From assembly GCA_949358305.1 (NCBI GenBank), contig OX442317.1, forward strand, positions 12,094,186-12,158,185: a stretch of 64,000 nucleotides of DNA. The letters are read 5' to 3'. How positions within the stretch are numbered: position 1 is the first letter of the stretch; each line of letters starts with the position of its first letter. The translations under genes were made by a program, and so were the position numbers. This document shows positions 53,811 through 61,038 of the stretch, piece after piece. This DNA comes from Strigamia acuminata. Taxonomy: Eukaryota > Arthropoda > Chilopoda > Geophilomorpha > Linotaeniidae. The notes below the pieces were generated by a model. That model was given only the letters and a program-made list of their open reading frames with translations. It searched no databases and was not told the origin of the DNA.

Positions 53811-55070
53811 TAGTAGAAAGCTTTAATGTAAGTTTTAGCAACATCCAAGAAATGATTTGGGAAAATAGACTTTTGATCTCATCACAGTTGACTTAGCACA
53901 AACACCACAAGACCAATGTCTCTAAATGTTCTGAAATAGTGTTTAAACCTTAGTAGACGGCTTCAATGTAAGTTTTAGCAACATCCAAGCAATGATTTGG
54001 GAGAATAGACTTTTGATCTCATCACAGTTGACTTAGCACAAACACCACAAGACCAATGTCTCTGAATGTTCTGAAATAGTGTTTAAACTTTAGTAGAAAG
54101 CTTTAATGTAAGTTTTAGCAACATCCAAGCAATGATTTGAAAGAATAAACTTTTGATCTCATTTGACATCACAGTTGACTTAGCACAAACATCACAAGAC
54201 CAATGTCTCTGAATGTTCTGAAATAGTGTTTAAACCTTAGTAGAAGGCTTCAATGTAAGTTTTAGCAACATCCAAGCAATGATTTGGAAGAATAAACTTT
54301 TGATCCCATTTGACATCACAGTTGACTTAGCACAAACATCACAAGACCAATGTTTCTGAATGTTCTGAAATAGTGTTTAAACCTTAGTAGAAAGCTTCAA
54401 TGTAAGTTTTAGCAACATCCAAGCAATAATTTGAAAGAATAAACTTTTGATCTCATTTGACGTCACAGTTGACTTAGCACAAACACCACAAGATCAATGT
54501 CTCTGAATGTTTAGAAATAGTGTTTAAACCTTAGTAGAAGGCTTCAATGTAAGTGTTAGCAACATCCAAGCAATAATTTGAAAGAATAAACTTTTGATCT
54601 CATTTGACATCACAGTTGACTTAGCACAAACACCACAAACCAATGTCTCTGAATGTTCTGAAATAGTGTTTAAACCTTAGTAGAAGGCTTCAATGTAAGT
54701 TTTAGCAACATCCAAGCAATGATTTGGGAGAATAGACTTTTGATCTCATCACAGTTGACTTAGCACAAACACCACAAGACCAATGTCTCTGAATGTTTAG
54801 AAATAAAGTTTAAACCTTAGTAGAAGGCTTCAATGTAAGTGTTAGCAACATCCAAGCAATAATTTGAAAGAATAACTTTTGATCTCATTTGACATCACAG
54901 TTGACTTAGCACAAACACCACAAACCAATGTCTCTGAATGTTCTGAAATAGTGTTTAAACCTTAGTAGAAGGCTTCAATGTAAGTTTTAGCAACATCCAA
55001 GCAATGATTTGGGAGAATAGACTTTTGATCTCATCACAGTTGACTTAGCACAAACATCACAAGACTAATG

Positions 55071-55074
55071 TCGC
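55071..55074 (+). repeat. Probable target-site duplication, left (TCGC)
   Basis: The left flank of the retrotransposon reads AAGACTAATG then TCGC, and the LTR follows. The right flank reads TCTC then TGAATG. Intact copies of this monomer read AATGTCTCTGAATG, so the target was TCTC and the left copy differs by one base. Four bases is a normal duplication size for Ty3/Gypsy-type integration. Alternatively, the GC at 55073-55074 came from the element, because GC also precedes the 3' LTR; the true duplication would then be only TC. Confidence 0.6.
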
Positions 55075-55835
55075 TGTTGCGAGCACGCGCAACATGGATT
55101 TTTTGCTATCGCAATAGCGGATTTGCTTGAATTGATCAATTATTTAAGTTTGTGTTTAGTTAATAGTGCAGCTTAAGTTTTGGCTAAATGTTAAATGAAT
55201 TTCGTGTAGTTTGTGACGTGGGAGTTATGTTTTACCTGATTTAAGCTGTCTTTCTTAAGGTAATCTTGTATTTTTCCTTTGATTCTTTGGAGTTTTACTG
55301 CTTGGATTCGTCCAAAGAGTCGCTGCTGTTAGTTCCTAAGTTAGTTCATTTATTTGAAACACTTTGGCTTAATGTATTACGGTTTTGTGCCTTTTGTAAT
55401 GATTTTATACTTGAAACTGTGTATTTTCTTGTATACGCTTTATCATTTTGTCACTAGAGGGACAATTCGCCTCTTGCGAGTGATTGTTGCCACTCGTTGC
55501 TCTAATTGTTGTAGGTTGCGCAGCAACTACACTGTGACTGTTATGTAGATTTCTAGGGTTAAGATATGTAATTTTCTCCTCTCTTTTCTGTGTACTTTTG
55601 ATAGATATTAACTTTACATTAAATTCGGTTTGTTTATGTGTTATTTGGCATATTAGTGGTGAGTTCTTCCAGACACTTATTAGGCCACTTTGCAGGGATT
55701 TCAAGCAGGATTTCTCCTGCAATGCATCATCTCTTTTGGAGCTCATCACAAGTTCTAGTAAGTAGGTTTATTTGTTATAAGCTTTTTCTGTTGTCTTCTA
55801 GAGTGCCACACGGCCACAAAGCATTGCTAGAAACA
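55075..55835 (+). repeat. 5' long terminal repeat (761 bp)
   Basis: This repeat starts TGTTGCGAGC and ends GCTAGAAACA. Its counterpart lies 5199 bp downstream, and I saw no difference in any line compared. It is rich in small inverted repeats: TGTTGCG/CGCAACA at 55075-55094, GCTAT/ATAGC at 55105-55118, CGAGTG/CACTCG at 55477-55496, and GTTGC/GCAAC at 55515-55527. A weak TATA-like TATTTAAG lies at 55141, but I cannot place a transcription start. Short open frames inside it occur twice only because the LTR is duplicated, and none is a credible gene. Confidence 0.93.
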
Positions 55836-55839
55836 TTTT

Positions 55840-55849
55840 TGGTGCCGTT
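55840..55849 (+). promoter_or_regulatory. Putative tRNA primer-binding site, tRNA-Asp-like
   Basis: TGGTGCCGTT begins four bases after the end of the left LTR, where the minus-strand primer site is expected. Plant tRNA-Asp ends in AACGGCGCCA, whose complement is TGGCGCCGTT. The element matches at nine of ten bases, and the exception would form a U-G wobble pair. The match fades beyond the tenth base. TTTTTGGCGCCGTT-type sites are known from Tat/Athila Ty3/Gypsy elements. The position supports the + orientation; the identity of the tRNA is an inference from a short match. Confidence 0.55.
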
Positions 55850-55894
55850 TTGCTTGACCAGGATGCAAACCAGATGCGTAGTTGCCGTGAGTTC

Positions 55895-55922
55895 GAAAAT
55901 GGCCGAAACGGGCGCCATTTTC
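55895..55922 (+). other. Stem-loop near the primer site
   Basis: GAAAATGGC at 55895-55903 and GCCATTTTC at 55914-55922 are perfect 9-base inverted complements separated by 10 bases (CGAAACGGGC). The hairpin lies about 45 bases past the primer site. Retroviruses and LTR elements often carry dimerisation or packaging hairpins in this region, so such a role is plausible, but nothing in the sequence proves it. Confidence 0.5.
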
Positions 55923-55995
55923 AAGATCAACGATTGCATCAAGAGTTGCGTGGACTGTGTTACGTCCACCACGTCGTGTGCCACAAGCGCAGCAA

Positions 55996-56010
55996 GTGTG
56001 GCTGCCACAC
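55996..56010. other. Compact palindrome GTGTGGC-T-GCCACAC
   Basis: This is a perfect 7-base inverted repeat around a single central T, inside the GC-richer leader. It could act as a protein-binding dyad or form a cruciform. A hairpin with a one-base loop would not fold fully in RNA. No function can be assigned. Confidence 0.4.
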
Positions 56011-58926
56011 ACATCGGGAATCGCCACAAAGAATGGCGATATTTGTTTCAGGAACATCCAGTAAGTCCAGTGCGAGTGCGTTGCATGGCGGAATGCAGAT
56101 GCCTCAACGTTTTGAGCTGGGCAGTTCCGTGCGTCATCGGCGTCGTCAGCACAGCACGTGGTTTGGTGTCGTTAATAAAGCGGGACGCCATTGGTCTGAT
56201 CGTCGATAGCAATCACATCGGGATCGTCGGTCAAGAGAGTTTTGCAAAGATTTTCCGAGTTTTCGTGTGCCCAGCTAGTTGTACAGAACGAGGCTGTGTC
56301 CACACAGACGTGCGCCGTCTCACAAGCGACGCGGTCAAGATTCCAGTCGAGTTGTTTCGTCTTCAGCAGAGCCAGTTTTCTCAGGCAGAATGGACGATCC
56401 AGCAAAGAGATTCGTGCCGTCAGCGCACACAGAATGGTCACCGAGTTTGGAAGAGTCACTCTTCAAGCGTCAGTCGACCGCCAGTTAAACACAACGCAAT
56501 GTACTAGAGTCGGCAATGAAGATTTTGTTTTTTTTGTCGATTATATTTTCTCGTTTTCATCAAATGTTAATTTTAAGGTTTTTGGGGGATATTCTGGTTG
56601 TTTTGGGAGTTTTGGGGCGTTAGTTCTGTTTCATGCTTCTGCATACGTCGTTGTGCAAGTGTAGCTAGTTTCCACGCCTATTTGCGCCTTGTTTGGAGTC
56701 CCCTTAAACTCTAAACTTCTGTTTTTGTCCTCCTCGAATGCGTTTTCTAGTATTAATGTCATGAGTTTCTTGTTAAAGATACTAAAGAGTAGCTTATATG
56801 AATTTATTGGCTTTTTTGTCGGAAATTAATTAGGGAGTTCCTGTCTTTAATTGTCTACAGTTAGACCTGCGGTTTTTTAAGTAGCTTGCACACGTTTTAT
56901 TGAGAATTTTCGGCCCAATCCGTGCATACGGTAGTTAGTTGTATTTGAATTTTCTTTAATCCACTCCCTTTTAATTTGAAATCGCCAACTTATTATACAA
57001 TAAGCTCTTTGGTCTTGAGTTCTTGTAATTTCCCAGGGTTTTTCCCTTGTTACGTGTAAACTCTTTGAGAGTTTTTTTAGGCTTACTGACAGGAGCGTCG
57101 TCACATTTGCAGATTTTTAGTGGTGTTGGCCAGTTAGTCGTCAGCTTGGGGTCGATTAACTCCCGCTTTTAGCTTTCTGCCCTACGCTAAAGTTAAATTA
57201 CTAGCTATTGTGGGCCAACCAGTTCCCTCTTCTCGTCCTTCCCGCCTATCAGAGCGGCGGTCAGGGGGGTCCTTGAGTGATCTAGCTTCTTCTCGTCATG
57301 TGAGCCTGCTCTTGTGTTTGGAATGTGGACGACCTCTGGTCTTTACGTTTTGTGTCCAATGTCTTTCGTGTGTTGCACGAGTTTCCTCGTGAGATCTGGT
57401 GTCGGTCACCTCTCCGCTTCGGGAGAGGGCACACCCGTTTGTATTCGTGTGTTTTTAGAACGTTTCTTGTTTTTAGAACGAGATTCGTTCTTTTGCTGCT
57501 CATGTCAAGCTGAGCGAGCGCTGGCCCGTGAGGTCAGTCGGTTCTTATCTGTCCGTCAAATTTCTGTTCGGTTAGATTGTGTTACGACTTGTTTGCAAGT
57601 GGGTTTGGATTTAGAAAGGCGTGTGACTTCTGTCGGTGCTGGAAGTTTAGAGCAGCCGATCCGCACCGCCCACTGGGCAAGTCCAGTTTCTGTTGTTGAC
57701 CGCTACACCCAGTGTCTACCGCTGGTGATGTACGTTCTGCATTTTCGCTGTCTCTTCGTGGAAACGTCCGTAGCGTTTCATGAGTCTTCATTAGTGATTA
57801 GTCTCGCCTTTTATCGTTTAAAAAAAAGGAAGTTTAGTTATTCTAATTCTTTGGGGCAACCTTAGAATTTGGACATTTTAGCTTATTCGTTTAGGAAATA
57901 GCTTGCTTGCTATTTTTGGGTTGTGGCTAGCTAGCGTGGCGTTAGGGTATAGGTACTTGTTTTGGATGGTCATTCTTGCTGTGCACAGCAAGGACTGCCA
58001 TTCGATGTGTTTCAGAGGGCAGGTTTGCACTGCCATACTCTGTTAGATGTCGTGTCCGAGACAATGTCCCTGCGCCTCTTGGCGGCCCCTATTTCTACGT
58101 TGGCTTCCCGCGACTGAGTAGTTGTTGTTAGTCTTTCATCCCTAGCTCTGCAGTGAGGCAGACATGCACTAGGCAGGGAGCCCACTCTAGGATGGGTCGA
58201 AGGACGTGTGTGTGCGGCCTTTTTGGCGCCGGCACTCGGCAACACGTTTTAGCCATTGGACGACACGTGCTTTCAGTAGAGTGGCGATTTCCGGAAGTCG
58301 GCTTGCTGATTGAAGATGTCGTCAATGGGTGTGTGAGCGAGTCAATTGTCGACTTGCAGTTGCTTACCGGTTCCAGGAATGCGGTTGGCAACTGGCAAGT
58401 CCTTGTGCTCATGTCTATGTGTGACGCCCCTCGCAATCAGGGACGTCAAGCAACCCTCCCTCTTCTCTCGTTTCTCGGTTCAATCATATTGGTTCCGACT
58501 CGGGGTGGGCCAAGCGTTCATACGGTAGCCTCCTTATTGGAGCATGGGGTTTTAACTAGATCTAGTTTCTATTTCCCCCCTCGGTTAAAGAAGTTTCAGT
58601 CTTCGTGGTAGTCTGCTCACAACAGGCTACACGGTGGCCCGAGTGCGGACGCGATGTCCATCGGGTACCTCTTTGTTCAAGGCGCATTCGTAAAGCGCAG
58701 CTCGGTTGAAAGAAAGCCACCGGTTTTAATTTCTTTTCAACGACGTGATTAGTTTTCGTGAAGGAAGTGTAGCTTCGCTTCATTTGGTTGCAGTTGCACT
58801 GCTTCCAACGTTTTTCAGTATCATATGACACCTGTTGATCTTCAAAAAGAAGCAGGTCCCTTTCCTTTCTTTTCTCGTGGGGAGGAAATGGATTGATTAT
58901 TTGGGTACGGACTTGTTCCCTCTTCG

Positions 58927-58939
58927 AAAAAAAAAAAAA
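58927..58939 (+). repeat. A13 homopolymer
   Basis: Thirteen consecutive A residues occur inside the T-rich internal region. They could be a slippage-prone tract or a trace of an old poly(A) insertion. No target duplication or other sign of a retroposon is visible around it. Confidence 0.6.
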
Positions 58940-58994
58940 GCAGAAAGTTTAGTGTTTTGGAATTCTTGCTGGTTTTCACAGTTCCGGTTTGCTA

Positions 58995-59057
58995 GTTTCC
59001 TTTGTGAGGCCATACTTGGCCAATAGCTTTAGTGATAATATTGACGTTTTAGCCGGT
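58995..59057 (+). repeat. Degenerate internal repeat, copy 1
   Basis: This stretch is collinear with 59736-59806. Both contain TCCTT followed by GAGGCCAT, then a CAA.AG block, a TT.GTGA block, and a GACG...TTAG block. The identity is partial and the spacing of the last block differs. This suggests an old internal duplication inside the non-coding region. Function is unknown. Confidence 0.45.
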
Positions 59058-59735
59058 ATTTATTTGCACGGAACGTGCTCGTTCTGTTTAGATAATTGAA
59101 CCGTTTTTCTCTTGTTAGTTAGATAAAGTTGTGGTTGATGGGTCAGCGTGCGCGTGTTTCCTTGTCGCTGTGGACAAGAGGTCGCAGATGGTTTACACAG
59201 TCACCTGACTAAGTCTTTCCTTTTTTCTTTATTCTCTGCTCTTAGCGGTTTCGTGGGTTCATGTCAAGTCAGGGTGCGGTCAACGCCTTTGCGTGGCAGT
59301 TGCTGCGAATGGTTCGCATTGCCTGAGCTTCATGCCTTCTCGTTCTCTTTTTCCTCTTTCTGGCGTGATCATGTTAGCTAGGTGGTCATGGCTTTGGGTA
59401 AGTTGTTAGTTGGTCACTCTTTGCAAAAGAGTGGTGCCTAGGTCTTGACGGCATTTTCTAGTTCTTCGTACGAATGCTGGGTGGTTGGTCAGACGATAGG
59501 TCTGGGTCAACGCATTCATTCCCTTATTTTGCATTTTTCTTGTTTTCTAGAAAAGGGTCGTCCTTAATAGTTTATTAAGTTTGAGTTCGCAGCTCGTGTT
59601 TTCGTGCGGACGGAGGTTTCCGTGGCACGTTGCCACTTGAGCGCTGGCTCGAGGACAACGAGGCGGTGAAGCCTGCCGTGTCTCAAGTTTGTTCTTTTTT
59701 GCGTTTCAAGTTTCTTCTAGTCTTCATGTATGTCA

Positions 59736-59806
59736 TGTTCCTTGCGAGGCCATGCTCGATCAAGAGTTTTTGTGACAGTTTTCCTTTTTTCGACGACGTT
59801 TAGTTT
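59736..59806 (+). repeat. Degenerate internal repeat, copy 2
   Basis: This is the partner of the stretch at 58995-59057, with GCGAGGCCATGC and then CGACGACGTTTAG. The end of this copy, TCGACGACGTTTAGTTTTCG, also resembles CAACGACGTGATTAGTTTTC at about 58738-58757. Parts of the region may therefore exist in three related forms. Confidence 0.42.
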
Positions 59807-60273
59807 TCGGCTCTGAGACTTCTAACCTCGGTGTTTGGTTGGACGATTGTTTTGGACCAGCGCCTTTCCTCTCTGACAAGGATTTCTGTTCTCCCATTTT
59901 TAGTTTCCGTTTAGTTTAAGCGTCTGTCTACGGGTTGACAGACTGAGTTTTCGGACAAGCTCCCGCAATGTTCTCACGTCGTTTTGGTTAGAAAACCCGT
60001 TCAGTCGGATTTTCTGAAGGTTCTTGCGTGTGCGCCACGTGTCTATTGGCGACGCCGTAGCCCCTTGGTGTCTGGACTAGGTCATCATGGCACGGCCCTT
60101 CTCTTTCTTCTCTCGTGTTCTAAGTTTCTTTTAGTGTCTATGGTTTTGCCTTCGCGACTTTCACAAAGTCAAGCTTGGCTTCGATACTTTTTCTTTCCGT
60201 GCTCTTGGTTTTGATGGGGAATTCCTTCAACAGTTTTCTGCCTTGCCTTCCCTTCTTCTTTGGCCGGCAACGC

Positions 60274-61034
60274 TGTTGCGAGCACGCGCAACATGGATTT
60301 TTTGCTATCGCAATAGCGGATTTGCTTGAATTGATCAATTATTTAAGTTTGTGTTTAGTTAATAGTGCAGCTTAAGTTTTGGCTAAATGTTAAATGAATT
60401 TCGTGTAGTTTGTGACGTGGGAGTTATGTTTTACCTGATTTAAGCTGTCTTTCTTAAGGTAATCTTGTATTTTTCCTTTGATTCTTTGGAGTTTTACTGC
60501 TTGGATTCGTCCAAAGAGTCGCTGCTGTTAGTTCCTAAGTTAGTTCATTTATTTGAAACACTTTGGCTTAATGTATTACGGTTTTGTGCCTTTTGTAATG
60601 ATTTTATACTTGAAACTGTGTATTTTCTTGTATACGCTTTATCATTTTGTCACTAGAGGGACAATTCGCCTCTTGCGAGTGATTGTTGCCACTCGTTGCT
60701 CTAATTGTTGTAGGTTGCGCAGCAACTACACTGTGACTGTTATGTAGATTTCTAGGGTTAAGATATGTAATTTTCTCCTCTCTTTTCTGTGTACTTTTGA
60801 TAGATATTAACTTTACATTAAATTCGGTTTGTTTATGTGTTATTTGGCATATTAGTGGTGAGTTCTTCCAGACACTTATTAGGCCACTTTGCAGGGATTT
60901 CAAGCAGGATTTCTCCTGCAATGCATCATCTCTTTTGGAGCTCATCACAAGTTCTAGTAAGTAGGTTTATTTGTTATAAGCTTTTTCTGTTGTCTTCTAG
61001 AGTGCCACACGGCCACAAAGCATTGCTAGAAACA
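60274..61034 (+). repeat. 3' long terminal repeat (761 bp)
   Basis: This is an apparently exact copy of the left LTR, offset by 5199 bp. It ends AGAAACA directly against the satellite sequence TCTCTGAATG. The bases just upstream are pyrimidine-rich (about 60241-60261), then TTTGGCCGGCAACGC. No purine tract touches the LTR; the nearest short purine run is GGGGAA at 60216. A polypurine tract is normally required there for plus-strand priming, so either it is displaced or the element reads on the other strand. Confidence 0.93.
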
Positions 61035-61038
61035 TCTC
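61035..61038 (+). repeat. Target-site duplication, right (TCTC)
   Basis: These four bases follow the CA end of the right LTR and match the intact target AATGTCTCTGAATG. They pair with TCGC at 55071-55074 with one mismatch. The satellite resumes in register immediately after. Confidence 0.65.

Larger units (their letters stand above)
1..55074 (+). repeat. Tandem satellite array, left part, 147/140-bp monomer
   Basis: This is an uninterrupted head-to-tail array of one AT-rich monomer family, and it already runs at the first base of the window. By length it holds about 380 monomers, all in the same orientation. The first monomer is 34% G+C. Monomers carry the conserved block GTTTAAAC, preceded by AGT and followed by CTTAG. 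There are two length classes: long (147 or 146 bp) and short (140 bp). No open frame of 60 codons exists on either strand, so I see no gene, promoter or RNA gene. Monomers differ from each other at a limited set of recurrent positions, and the combinations of variants recur at long distances, which defines higher-order repeats. I do not recognise the satellite family by name. A centromeric or heterochromatic role is possible but is inference. Confidence 0.97.
55638..56507 (+). other. Open frame of 289 codons, doubtful coding value
   Basis: This is the longest open frame in the window. It starts inside the left LTR, crosses the LTR end and the primer site, and stops at 56507. A real gag or pol gene would not normally begin inside the LTR and read through the primer site. 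Its middle is cysteine-rich and valine-rich (for example KINDCIKSCVDCVTSTTSC), but it has no CCHC zinc knuckle, no aspartic protease motif and no polymerase motif. The competing frames on both strands are also open here. I consider it a by-product of base composition, most likely not a gene. Confidence 0.12.
55836..56515 (+). other. GC-richer leader of the internal region
   Basis: This 680-bp stretch just inside the left LTR is clearly richer in G, C and CpG than the T-rich remainder of the element. Long frames are open on both strands here: two forward frames, and a reverse frame from 56459 down to 55827 broken only by a TAA at 56172-56174. Simultaneous openness in several frames reflects composition more than coding. 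None of the translations shows a zinc knuckle, protease or polymerase motif. It may be an untranslated leader carrying packaging signals, a decayed gag, or a captured host fragment. Confidence 0.5.
56516..60273. other. Non-coding internal region of the retroelement
   Basis: These 3.76 kb are T-rich on the + strand and contain many stop codons. The longest open frames are 183 codons (57314-57865) and 152 codons (58153-58611), in different frames. Neither shows a family motif I recognise. There is no reverse transcriptase YxDD box, no integrase zinc finger or DDE spacing, and no RNase H signature in the frames examined. A 13-A run lies at 58927-58939. Some stretches recur in degenerate form, notably about 58995-59057 with 59736-59806. 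I see no tRNA or rRNA gene. Confidence 0.8.
55075..61034 (+). mobile_element. Non-autonomous LTR retrotransposon, 5960 bp (LARD-like)
   Basis: The element has two 761-bp direct terminal repeats that begin TGTTGCG and end AGAAACA, so it shows the canonical TG...CA ends. The flanks are satellite halves that rejoin into a normal monomer, apart from a 4-bp near-duplication. The same monomer type is intact at 48867, 52615 and 62331. The LTRs look identical, so the insertion is young. The 4438-bp internal region contains no recognisable gag, protease, reverse transcriptase, RNase H or integrase in any frame. It must therefore have been moved by proteins supplied by another element. The + orientation is preferred because a TGG-type primer site follows the left LTR. 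No convincing polypurine tract abuts the right LTR, so the orientation is not certain. Confidence 0.92.

Noticed and set aside
1-55074. CRISPR array
   Set aside because: There are no unique spacers between short repeats. The whole 140-147-bp unit is the repeat, monomers abut directly, and the sequence is eukaryotic in character.
55405-55749. Reverse-strand open frame of 114 codons, also present at 60604-60948
   Set aside because: It lies wholly inside the LTR and appears twice only because the LTR is duplicated. It has no recognisable domain.
57314-57865. Forward open frame of 183 codons in the internal region
   Set aside because: There is no family motif, it is cysteine- and serine-rich low-information translation, and overlapping frames are also open. 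It is probably chance in a T-rich, stop-poor stretch.
58153-58611. Forward open frame of 152 codons
   Set aside because: There is no reverse transcriptase, integrase or other motif, its frame is unrelated to the other long frames, and a reverse frame is open over the same bases.
60262-60273. Reverse-orientation primer site GTTGCCGG next to the right LTR
   Set aside because: It shares a block with the tRNA-Asp complement but lacks the TGG that must pair with the tRNA CCA end next to the LTR. The forward site at 55840 is better placed.
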